This document shows, piece by piece, positions 1 through 10,900 of a stretch of DNA of 24,827 nucleotides. Made by a program: the position numbers and the translations under genes. How positions within the stretch are numbered: position 1 is the first letter of the stretch; each line of letters starts with the position of its first letter. Location: the NCBI GenBank assembly GCA_013365365.1, contig JABVXU010000713.1, forward strand, positions 1 to 24,827. Reading direction: 5' to 3'. The notes under the pieces were generated by a model. It had not been told where the DNA came from. It made no database searches and saw only the letters and a list, made by a program, of their open reading frames with translations. This DNA comes from Cruorifilaria tuberocauda. Its lineage: Eukaryota; Nematoda; Chromadorea; Rhabditida; Onchocercidae.

Positions 1-162
1 ATTTTACTGCTATTATCAATATCATTAATAATGATGATAATAGTTGTATTATAGCAACCTTTTTTAATTATTTGCTGTTATTTATTAAGAAATATCATTA
101 AAATTTTACATTTTATAGGAGGTGGGAAAAAAAAAAAGAAAATGATTAAAAGATTCGTAAAC

Positions 163-500
163 CTATAATAATGTCTGTGTTGATGATACGTTGCTCAATA
201 TCATGTTTAGCCAAAATGATTTCATTATATTCATTCAACTAATCGTTAAATGATCAAAAGCAAAAATTATCAGTTGAAAACATGGGAGAAAAAAAAAGGT
301 TTGGAAAAAAAAAGAAGAAGTTTCTGATATTATATGGAAAATTTCCGATCAGATAATTGCAGGCGATTTGTAAACAGGTTGTTGAAGAATGGACAACTCG
401 TCTTTGCTCAACAAATTTTTCATCACTTAGAATATTCAGTTGATAAACCTTTGCTATAATCAATCCTTCTACTTTTTCTATTCCAATCAAATCTTTGTTT
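163..500 (-). CDS. Possible last visible exons of an unidentified gene running off the left edge
   Basis: No family is recognised. Two short open segments on the minus strand can be joined in phase. The first ends at 449 in IIAK with a donor reading AAAG|GTTTATC; its 5' limit is unclear, but its frame is open from about 505. The second runs 238-163, after the acceptor ACGATTAG, and reads LNEYNEIILAKHDIEQ and onward to a donor ATAG|GTTTACG. The implied intron is 210 bp. The joined peptide is charged and heptad-like, as in a coiled coil, and base composition here is less AT-biased than the flanks. No downstream exon was found in 1-160. It could equally be chance open frame in AT-rich DNA. Confidence 0.25.
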
Positions 501-1341
501 AGCTTTAATTATCTCTCTTATCATTTTTCATATTTTATTTTTATGTAATAATTCAAACATTCATGAAATAAATATTTTATTGATAAGATAGGAAGCTTTT
601 TCTTGTGATAATATGTTAACATGTAAATGTAATTAATGTTGGAGGTAATGATAAAATGGATCTTTTATTTTTTGAAATTTCATATATCAAAATAATTTTA
701 ATTAATTATCGAAGAGAATTATTTTTAAAACTAATTTAAATTTAAGCTAAAATTTAAAATAGGTATAAAAAATAAAATAAGTATAAAGTTTAAAATAGGT
801 GTAAAGTTTAAAATAAGTATAAGTAAAAATAATAAGCTTAAAATAAGCATTTATTATTTTAAAATAAGTGTAATAGAAAAAGTAAATCTTTGGTACTAAT
901 TTTTCAATTTTCAAAAGTTTTGCTGAATTTAAATTATTACATTATGATTTTGTCTTATCTTATCAGGTCTCTTTCGAAATTTTTTGATAATGAAGAAATT
1001 GGAAAAAAAAAAGGTAAATTTTAAAATGAAGAATTCAAGTTCTATTGAACATTTTTTTATATTAAAGAATGTATTTATTCATTCCAGTTGAATAAGTTTA
1101 CCTTTTTTTTTTTTAAACAATTTCAAGCATTATTGGAGCTGTAATTAATTTAATAGATATATGCTCAAGTGGAAAATAGATTAGTTTCAATTGATAACAA
1201 ATCACTTAAAGTGATTGAAAATGCAAATGATATTATTTAGCTATAAATCATCATCAAAAATTATCATTATAATTCAAAATCAATTTATCTAATTAAATCC
1301 ATACTATTTCCTAATCATTAAAAAAAAATTCAACTTATTTC
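501..1341. other. Intergenic region upstream of the astacin gene
   Basis: AT-rich sequence with homopolymer A and T runs and no convincing coding frame on either strand. It is probably the upstream or promoter side of the astacin gene. No TATA or initiator element can be singled out in this composition. It contains the degenerate short repeat listed separately. Confidence 0.5.
753..875. repeat. Degenerate tandem repeat, about 16-20 bp unit
   Basis: Variants of TTTAAAATAAGTATAAAG recur about six times with changes such as aggtgtaaag, aagtataagt and aagcattt. The copies are imperfect and A-rich. It looks like slippage-derived satellite sequence with no coding content. Confidence 0.6.
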
Positions 1342-1365
1342 CTTATTTTTTTTTCTTGTTTTCAG
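1342..1365 (+). promoter_or_regulatory. Candidate trans-splice (SL) or 5'-UTR acceptor of the astacin mRNA
   Basis: A long T-rich tract ends in TTGTTTTCAG at 1365, 78 nt before the chosen ATG at 1444. This is the best nematode 3' splice consensus upstream of the first coding exon, and no matching upstream coding exon is visible. It is therefore either a spliced-leader addition site or the end of a 5'-UTR intron. The sequence alone cannot decide between these. Confidence 0.5.
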
Positions 1366-1443
1366 GATTTTCAGGAATTTCATTGTAAAAATTAAATTGA
1401 TTAATCTATTAAAAACAAGTTTTTGCAAACTATTATTACACTG

Positions 1444-4400
1444 ATGAAACTATGCAAAATTTTGCAATTTTTATTAACAATTTTTGGACTGATAAATATG
1501 GTGATAAGTTTTTTTATATTACCTGGAAATGATAGAGCACGTTTTCAGCGAAGGTTTGTTAAAAAAAAAATATCATTTAATGATTAATTAATAAAGACAA
1601 AAATAATTTATCAAAATATTTTCATTCAAAAAATTTTTCGATACACATCAATATTACTTATCATCAATTCGTACAATAATAATATCAATGCAAGACACCA
1701 GTTTTCAATTTTTTCGATAACATTTTTAAAATTCAAGATTATACATATTTTTTTTTTCAATCATTGATTTAAAAATAAACGAAAAAAAAATCTTTTCATA
1801 TCTTTAAAAAATAAAATTTTCATTATCATTTAGAAAACGTTGGAATAAAGATGATATAGAAAATGCTCAGGAATTATTACGTGGATTTCTTCGTTTATCA
1901 GCTGATATACCACTTACGCCAAAACGTCGTTCCAATTTTGCATCTGTTCGTCAAATGAAACTTCTTCCAATTTTATAAATTAATAAATTAGAGAAAGAAG
2001 AAAAACGCGAAAAGAAAATTTTTATTTTTTAATCAATAAAAACGAATTAATCAAATCAATTCATTTCTTGATCCAAATCAGTTTTATATGAACGATCCAA
2101 TTTTCCTGAAAATAATCTGTGTTTTTTTTTTCGTTTTTCTTTTTCAGGGTCATGTCAATTATAAGATAATTGATCGAACGGAATATGCGGTAAATAAACG
2201 AATTCTTAATGATGTTTTTGAAACGGATCTTGTCTTGACAACTCCACAGATGCGAGATATTATCAGTGATTTTCAGCGAAGTATATTATTTTTGTTTTTT
2301 TTTTTTTAAGTTAACAAATCAATTTTGTTTTTCGTCTCCTTTTTTACGTGTTAAAAATATAGTAAATAATTATCAGTACAGAAAAATAGTAAATAATTAT
2401 CAGTAAAAGAAAACATTTCAGATAATTATTAGATTAATTATTCGATTAAATATATTAATTATTAGATTAAATAATTATTAGTTATTTTTATAAGTTATAT
2501 TATTAGTGTAAATTTATTTATTAAATTTTAACTTATTGCTTAGAATGATTTTAGATAAATTGGGAAAAACCGGAAGAAAGAAACGGAAAGTGATTGTTGG
2601 TGAAACATTTCGATGGCCATATCAAACTGTTCCGTACTTTCTTAAAGAGACCGATCGTAAATCATTAAATTATTAAATTATCAAGTTGGAAATTAAATTT
2701 GCACTTTTTTTTTCTTGGTAAAAAATAGATTTTTATTTATTGCAATATAAATTATTTATTTTAAGCAAATTTTTTTATGATAATTTATTTTTTTGTCAGT
2801 GAAATTTTTTAATTAACTCATATTTTAAAATAAAGATTTGTAAGTTAGTGATAAATTAAGGTGAATGGAGACGTACAATACTTGACGGAATGAGTAGATG
2901 GGAACGTGAAACGTGCATACGTTTCAAAGAACGTACCACTGAAGAGGATTACGTGTATATATTTCGAGGAGCTGGGTATATTTTATCTAATTTAACTAAT
3001 TTCATATATTCATCTAAATTAAATAAAAGTATAATTTTACAATTAATTAATTAATCAATCTTTCCAATTCTTACGTGTAATTGAAATTAGAGTTTACTTT
3101 TGTGAAATTTATTTGAAACAATTTTTTTTTTCTGTTTTTATAGATGCTATTCAAGTGTTGGTAGAATTGGTGGCAAACAGTATACTTCCATTGGTTATGG
3201 TTGCGAAAGTGTAAATTATCATTTAAAAATTTCAAAGTTTCAAATTCAAAGTTCAAAGTTACAAGGTATGAAAAAAAATATCAAACTAATAATTTCATTT
3301 TTATAGGCTGGAATTGTTGCACATGAATTAGGACATGCGCTTGGATTTTGGCATGAACAAAGTCGACCGGATCGTGATAAGTAAATTTAATCTTTCTCTA
3401 CATTCAAATAAATAATTTTTAAATTTTAGTAAAAGTAACAAAAAAAAATTTTTAGATATAAAAATTTTTGAGAAATTACAATAATTGTTAGATTAAATTT
3501 CAGGTATATTAATATTAATGAAGAGCATATATTTCCTGGTACAAAGGGAAATTTTGAAAAAAGGAATGATATTGCAGCATTGGATGTACCTTATGACTTC
3601 GGTTCCGTAATGCATTACGGTCCACAGGTTAATTATTTCAATTAAATTTAAACATTTTCATTTTTAATTCATCATTGAATATTTCCAACGAAAAAAAAAA
3701 TTTCGCCATTGAACTATTGCAATTAATTGAGAGGAAAAAAACTAAATAAAATTAAAATAAAATAAATATTAAAAAAATAAAATTAAAATTAAATAAATAA
3801 AATGAATTAAAAATATTTTTAAATTAACAATGAAATTTTGCTTCAGGCATTTACAAATGATTATCATTATGTAACTATCGAAACAAAAGATCATCGTTTC
3901 CAGCATACAATCGGTCAAAGGCATGATCTTTCATTTATCGATATCAAAGAAGCAAATCTTATGTATTGTAGTGGTAAATGTTAAGAAATTAATCAATTTA
4001 AAATTTAAATTTCATAGCAAAATTTAATCATAATTTTAAAAATATGAAAAATGAACTTAATTTTAAATGAACTTTTTCTTTATTCTTCAGTAAATTTTTT
4101 TTTCTTTGTATTTTACATGCTTGTATATCTATGTGTTAAAAAAACTTAGATTTTATTTTTCTCAACTGATGCTTTATCTTTAAGAAGTAAACTTTCGCTG
4201 GTACAGCTATTGTATAAATTAACGCTAACTATTTTACTTTAAGTTTATGTTTACTTAAAATTATGAAATTTTAACAGGTTAGTTAATTTCAATTAATACA
4301 TGAATTATTGTTTACCTGAATTTCATATCAAATTTTCTTTTGAAGATATTTTTAATTATATTAATTAATAATTATATTCTTCAGATAAATGTGACGTGAA

Positions 4401-6493
4401 ATTAAATTGTTTGAACGGTGGTTATGAAGATCCACGAAATTGCGCCATTTGCAAATGTCCAGCAGGAAGTGCTGGAATACGTTGTGAAAGTATACCGCGA
4501 TCTACCGGTAAGTTATAAGTTATCAGATAATTTTCTTTCTTTTCTAAAAATTACATAATATAATGTTTACAGCTGGATTAATTTGTTAATTTAAAATAGC
4601 GAATTATTAGATAAATTCCAATATTAACTTCTTTTTAACTATTCAGGTAAGGAGTAAGTTACATGAATAATTGGCATAATTTGAAAGTTTAATTCTTTTT
4701 TTTTTTTTTTGTACTTCAAATTACAATAGAATGAACTAATTTTTAGGAAATAGACATTTTTTTAAATTTTTTTCATATTTTTTTTTATCTGAGCTTTGAT
4801 TAACTGATAATGAATGAAAAATCCATCCTGACAAAAAGAAGGACTTGACGTATAATAACATCAAGAAGTATAAACAAAAAAAAAAGAACAAAATAGAAAA
4901 ACATAATAATAGTTGCTTCTCCTTAATCAATTTTAGAATTCATCAAACAAAGCCTGAAACAAACCGAAATAATCAACCTTATTTGGATAGATTTCATAAT
5001 ACCAGTTTAATTTATCTCCTTCTTAATCAACTTTAATCCATCAAACAGAATAATCAACCTTATATTAGATTGATTTCATGATATCAGTTTTAATTTATCT
5101 CCTTCTTAATCAACTTTAATCCATCAAACAGAATAATCAACCTTATATGGTATTGATTTCATGCTATTAATTAATTTATACGAACACACCTGCTTTAATA
5201 ATTATTTGAGCATAGCGGGTTGTGGTGGTGAATTGTTAGCTCGTGATGAATGGCAAACATTGAAGAGTAGTATTGTTGGTAATTGCTTCTGGCGAATAAC
5301 TGTAAGTTTTAATAAAGAATAAAAAAAGAAATTTTAATTTAATTTAATCAAAATTGAATTTTAATAATTTTCACTATTTATACATTTTGTAAGGTAGGAA
5401 TTATAATTAATATTAATTTCTAGGCACCTAATGGAAAAGTGCATTTAGAAGTGCTAGATGCAACATACGTATGTGATTCATCATGTGCTGATAATTATCT
5501 TGAAATAAAGCATGGAACAATACTGGAACAAACTGGATTTAGGTTATTTATTAAGTTAACAAATTTAATTATACTAAAAATAAGTGATAAAATTTATTTG
5601 ATAAAAAAAAAAAGTTAATGATATTTATTATATAGGCAATGTTGCAATGCTGCACCAGGTGATATCATTTCGGAGACAAATCAAATTTACATCATGTCGA
5701 TTGCTTTAAAAGCTCCAGCTAACTTTACACTTCGTTATATTCGAGGTTAAAAATGATTTCTTTTTTTTTTGAGTATGTTGATTAAATTTGGCAATAAGTT
5801 TTCTGTTGAGTTACTTTTTTGATTTCTTATCAAATTTCCCAGAAGTGAAGATAACCATTGTTAAGTTAAGTTACTTTTTTGTTAAGTTGTTAAGTTATTG
5901 CCAAGTTGTTCAGTTACTTTTCTGTAACCACTATTAGGTTACTTTTTTAATTTATCAAAATTTCACAGAAGTAGGCTAATTTTTTGATTTATTATCAAAA
6001 TTTCCCAGAAGTAAGATACCATTGTTAAGTTACTTTTTTGATTTGTTATCAAATTTCCCAGAAGTGAAGATAACCATTGTTATGTTATGTTACTTTTTTT
6101 TTAAGTTGTCAAATTTGCTAAGTTGTTAAGTTATTGCCAAGTTGTTAAGTTACTTTTCTGATTTATTATCAGAATTTCCCAGAAGTAAGATACCATTGTT
6201 AAGTTACTTTTTTGATTCCCAGAAGTAAATATATCATATTCATAATTAGTTGCTTTTTTTTTTCAACATTTTAAGATTCAAAATCAAATCCGCTACCTAA
6301 AGCACCACCAGCACGATGGAAAGGACATGGTGGAATAACTGGATTGATCGGAGCTGAAAATGGTATTGATAATACCTGGGAACACGTTGTCCTAAAGGAG
6401 CTTCCGAGAACTTTTCAAACTTTTGGTAGACCATCGAATAATTTGTTATCTGATATTTCTCGTATTTTGCAATTATTTTTTAATCAAGGATGA
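1444..6493 (+). CDS. Secreted astacin-family zinc metalloprotease (NAS type) with EGF and CUB domains
   Basis: Exons: 1444-1553, 1834-1945, 2148-2280, 2555-2656, 2861-2975, 3144-3210, 3307-3380, 3504-3627, 3847-3973, 4385-4507, 5216-5301, 5424-5542, 5636-5745, 6276-6493 (539 aa, all junctions in frame). Seen: signal peptide at residues 1-22; prodomain to a basic RKKRK site (126-130); catalytic domain with [13 protein letters not shown] (zinc ligands His219, His223, His229; catalytic Glu220) and Met-turn SVMHY (Met274, Tyr276); six-cysteine EGF module (324-355); CUB (about 365-467); a 72-residue tail. Known: astacins are secreted as zymogens and cleave matrix, cuticle or eggshell proteins. The CGGEL-WQTL start of CUB resembles the NAS-33 to NAS-38 group, but no thrombospondin type-1 repeat is present, so I give no symbol. 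The exon 2 donor (TCT|GTTCGT) is the least certain junction; reading on reaches a stop at 1976. Confidence 0.94.
2359..2405. repeat. 20-bp exact direct repeat in astacin intron 3
   Basis: ATAGTAAATAATTATCAGTA occurs at 2359-2378 and 2386-2405, a 27-bp period, between exons 3 and 4. It lies in the intron and does not affect the reading frame. Confidence 0.85.
3974..4384 (+). other. Astacin intron 9, no internal feature seen
   Basis: This 411-bp intron lies between the catalytic-domain exon 9 and the EGF exon 10. It is plain AT-rich sequence, opening GTAAATG and ending TTCTTCAG. I see no embedded gene or ordered repeat. Confidence 0.8.
4971..5173. repeat. Tandem repeat of 81-83 bp, about 2.5 copies, in astacin intron 10
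   Basis: Units start with AATCAACCTTAT at 4971, 5052 and 5135. They share the body TTAATTTATCTCCTTCTTAA and a CATCAAACAGAATAATC junction. Copies 1 and 2 are very similar and copy 3 is partial. The array makes up much of the 708-bp intron separating the EGF exon from the CUB exons, and copy number may vary between individuals. Confidence 0.85.
5811..6235. repeat. Nested, higher-order tandem repeat in astacin intron 13
   Basis: Short modules (GTTACTTTTTTGATTT, TTATCAAATTTCCCAGAAGT, AAGATAACCATTGTTAAGTT, AAGTTATTGCCAAGTTGTT) recur in order. A long block starting at 5811 restarts at 6030, a period of about 219 bp. Shorter blocks with AGATACCATTGTTAAG lie between and after. The array fills most of the 530-bp intron before the last exon. 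Confidence 0.85.
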
Positions 6494-7998
6494 TCGAATG
6501 AATGAGCATGTGTTTAAAATATGAAATATACTGAAAAAAATGGTTATTTTTGAAAGTTTAATTTTTAATGAAATCTATTAATTTCATTTTATATCTTTCA
6601 CAAACATTCTATTACTTAAATATGCATGAATTCATGAATGAAATAATTTATCTTTCTAGTTGATTATCAATAATTAATCTCTGTTAATCGGAGTAATATG
6701 ATTTTCGATGAATATCTTATTGCATCTTCTATCATAGATTCTGAAAGTGATAAGAAATGTTATGAATAAAGACGAAGAAATGATAAACAGTGATAAAATG
6801 ATTTTTAAGTGATTTTTTTTTGGCTAATTCTGGTGAAGAAATATATGGCCTATCATCCTTAAATGATATCATTTTGAATTCATCAAATGCAACGATAATC
6901 ATTTCATATTAGCTAATCACATTATGGGAATTTAATTATTGCCATGGAAAGGAATATTATAAAAGTATTAATGAAAAAAAAATATGCAATATCTTCTCCT
7001 CATATCTATTGATCGATTGATTTATTTGATGAAAATGATATCAATCATTTCATGATCTTTTTAATTTTCTTTCAATTTTTAAATTTGGATATTTTCAATT
7101 TTCAAAATATCCGTTGCCTGGAGGTTGCATGGAATTTTCATCTAATCCTGTAAGCTTAATTAATTAATTTAAAATTAATATGATTTAGTCGAATATATAC
7201 CCATAGTGCAAATATTACTTTTTCAATTCTTATCATTTCAAGAATTATCATTCATTGAAGAATCTAATATGACAAGATGGTGATAAAATAAATTTAATAA
7301 AGCAATGTAACTTTACTCGATTTTACAAAACGACACAGAACAAATACAGGCGGAAAGTAATAATGATTTCTTGAATATTTCAAAATCTAAGATAAAAAAG
7401 AAAACACTAAATACATATCGATACATAGTTAATGAACATAATTTTGCGCAATAATCTGTTGCTAATTTCAAATGGAAATTTCTTGGAATATTTTTAATTT
7501 CTATATTGATGTAATTAATTGATGTAAACAAATATCGAAAAAATTAAATAATTCAAAAAATGATAACCAATAATTTGCAAATAGATAAAACTTTTTTTCA
7601 ATATCAACAAAATTGCCAAAAATTAAAAGATAAATAAAGGAATGAAATGAATGGAAGAGATTAAATGAAATGTAATTTAAATAGTTTTTTTTTTTTTATA
7701 ATGAATACAAATCAAATATTCATTCAAAAAAAAAAGAAATAACCGGAATATAAATAGAATTTTTTTGTTTAAAAAAATACATAATAAAAATTACAGAATA
7801 TTTTAAAATACTAACTTAATAACTTAATCTCATTATTTGATTTCTTGCCTTTTTTTTTCTCTGGAAATTACTAAAACGGATAAAATAAATATATTTTTAG
7901 GATATAAAAGATAAATTCCATCTCTTAATATAATTGGAAATTAAAAGAAGAAACAGATAAATAAGTATGGTTGAAGTTAAAAATGAAATTTCCTGAAA
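6494..7998. other. Gap between two convergent genes, with both 3' UTRs
   Basis: The astacin gene ends at 6493 (+) and the tweety gene ends at 7999 (-), so this 1.5-kb stretch should hold both 3' UTRs. It is AT-rich with homopolymer runs and no supportable gene. A canonical AATAAA is present for astacin at 6765-6770. For tweety, no AATAAA was found on the minus strand close to its stop codon, only variants such as TATAAA near 7695. Confidence 0.7.
6765..6770 (+). terminator. Candidate polyadenylation signal AATAAA for the astacin mRNA
   Basis: A canonical hexamer in TATGAATAAAGACG lies 272 nt past the TGA stop codon, in the transcribed direction. Other AATAAA matches occur by chance in DNA this AT-rich, so it is the first plausible site rather than a proven one. 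Confidence 0.45.
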
Positions 7999-10900
7999 CT
8001 AAACATCAAATTGTTCTTGATAATTACGACGTTGGTATGTTGCTTCATCGATGTTTGCTTGATATGCCGTACGCATCATACTGTAATAGTTAAGTTAAGA
8101 AAAATATATATATATATCAAATGATATAAGCTAAATTTATATCCAAAAATTAAATAAATTTATAAAAAGAAAAAAATATATATAATTGTATATAAATGAA
8201 AATTTAAAAATAAACGATCGATGACTGAAGAATATTATTATTATTAGAAATTTCAAGGATTATTTATACAGAATCACTTTGATGTGATAGTTACGCTATA
8301 AGAACCTGCTCGTTCCTACCGCAGGCGGAGCATTAGCGGATGATGATGCTGTAGGTTGTGATGCTAATCCACGATGCCACGGGGGTGTTGATGTTTCGGT
8401 ATTCGAATTTAGTAATGCTGTTGAAGCAGATGTATGATTAGTGATGGAGCCATTTGCAAGACCACATGTTGCACTTGTTGTTCCGGTAGATTGTTCCGTA
8501 CGATCTCTGGAAGATGAATAATACTACCTTCCGGATTAGGTTCGAAAAAAATAACAACTGTAAGTTTTTCAATAACATAATATCAGTAGTACCTCAAAAA
8601 AAAAGATGAAGCAAATATAACTTACAAAGAATTGGCGAAACGTGTACGTGGATTTAACACGTGACTACCATAAATATCTACTGGAATGGTGCTATCATTT
8701 CCTCGTGGAAAAAACGGATCTTCCTCATCCACTTCTACATAATCTGATGGTCTAAAATTTAAATTTTGAAAAGTTTAAATTTAACTTTAATTTAATCATA
8801 GAAAAATTTATGACTCAATATCACTATTTATCAACTATATTTTAGCATGATTTCAATTACTTCGTTTAACTAATTATACCAAAAGTTTAACTTATTTTCA
8901 AATTATACACGAATCATAGAAATACTCACAATCGAGAGAATAAATGCCAACTTTTCGATACGATAAGTAAAAGTGTGAACAGGAATGCTTCAAGTAAAAT
9001 CAAACAATACAACAGAATAGACGATCCAATACTGTAAAAAAGTTTTTTGAAATTGAAACTTGAAACTTTGTGATATTTTGATGGATAAATTGAAATTCTT
9101 TCAAATATTTAAAAAATTTTTAAAGTATTACTCACATTCCATTAATACAAAAACTGCGTTCCATAGTTAACATATCACTGTGATAAATATGACATCTAAC
9201 GGTTGTTTCAAGGGCGCCAATGTCTTTTAATGTAAGTGTCATATCATCATTAATTATCTTGACCTGTTCGAAGAGCTGAAATTGAAAACCGATTGGTTAA
9301 AAAAATGAACAATCATATCTTTATCATCTGTTGACAATCATTCCTTCGTCAAACTTTCTTCTTTTGCCACTTCCATCAGATTATTTCCTTGATCTTGACC
9401 GATATTAAATATAAACTAAAATAGTTAGGAATAAATTAAAAGAGTAAATTAATTTGTTACTTCAACCTGCTGTTGTTCAGTGCTGTTATTGAATAGAAAT
9501 TCAATTTTGGGATCAAAATTTTGGCTCATTTCTCGTATTTCCGAAAGTTGTTTACTGATCCTTTCAATATGGATTACATTTGGTAGATCGTTATGATTGG
9601 TTGCCGGATTACATTTCCGGTAAAAATCGAACAATGCCATTGTTTCATTTGACATGTATTGTCGGATAAAATGAGTACCATCCACACAAAAATCTACTAA
9701 TGCCTTAAAGAAAAAAATTGAAATTTCTTTCTCTAGATATATAGATCGTAGGATTCATAGAATCACAGAATAAATTATAGAATCAATCTTTGATATGGAA
9801 AATTATAAGTTGAAAATCAGAAGTTGAAAAATTTAAAGAAAAGAAAAAGTGATAAAAACCATAGAAGCTGGAAATATTGCAGCTAGTAGTAGCCATCCAA
9901 CAATAAAAATCGCTAAGCCAAGACCAGAAAATACCACTGCGCCTTTTCTCGACTGACGACAAAATGCAATAACACCGGCAAACAGTACGATAAGCATGAT
10001 CGAAAGTAAAGTTGCACATAGAACCCATCTATAAGTATTGAAATTATAAACAAAGTTATTGAAATTTATCTTTTAAATATCCAAATTATCTAAATATCTA
10101 AATTAAATCTTAGATATAAAATATCTAAATTTCAATCGATGATATTTTTTTCAAATCAATCAATTCAATGACAATATAAATTAATAATTATCAATTATTT
10201 CCAACAAAAAAAAAATAATCAAAATTGATCATTCTAATTCAATTTTTAAAATCAATTTTGTTTATTTTTCTTACCTTTCTAGCTCAATTCGTTGAGTATA
10301 GAGTGAACTGCGCTCAAGAAACAAGTATCCTGATATTACTTTCCTGAGAAATATCAAATCTGTGCCCACTGAATCAACTTTTTGCGATACAGAATCCAGT
10401 ATTGTCGTAAATTCATGTAAAGCCTGAAAAATTTTTTTAAAAAAAACCGGATGAGAACAAAAAAACAATTTGCAACTACTGAAAAATTTTAAGGATTTGA
10501 AAAAAAAGTTTATAAATTAACCGTTTTATTTAAGCCAGGTGTTTTTTCTGCTGCACTTTCCACAGCTGCTGATAACGTATCGATCTGTTTATTCGTTTTC
10601 ACACAATGATCGTTCAATAAAGTTGACTAAAAATTCAGAAATCAAAAAAAAAAAAAGCATAAAAGATGTGTTAATTTTATGAGAATGCAACAATGATTAA
10701 TGATTTTTTTCTTTCTTTTTCCACATCTTTTTGAACAAAGAAAATAAAATTAAATAAATGATCTGAACAAAATTTAAGAAATGTGGAAAAAAAACCATAC
10801 AAAGAATTTAAAATTAGTCATTGAGAATGAGCTGATTAAGAAATATTTGCTTTTAAAAAAAAAAATTAATAATTAAAAAATTATTCATAAGATTTAAAAG

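Noticed and set aside
3071..3256. 61-codon minus-strand frame
   Set aside because: It is antisense to astacin exon 6 and its flanking introns, with no independent support.
4736..5036. Short frames on both strands inside astacin intron 10
   Set aside because: They sit in poly-A/T and tandem-repeat sequence within a supported intron.
7313..7531. 72-codon minus-strand frame between the two genes
   Set aside because: It has no recognisable domain or splice partners and falls in the expected 3'-UTR gap.
9783..10028. 81-codon minus-strand frame starting MGSMCNF
   Set aside because: It overlaps tweety exon 6 in the wrong frame. The true frame, entered with two bases from exon 5, gives the two hydrophobic spans at residues 219-268.
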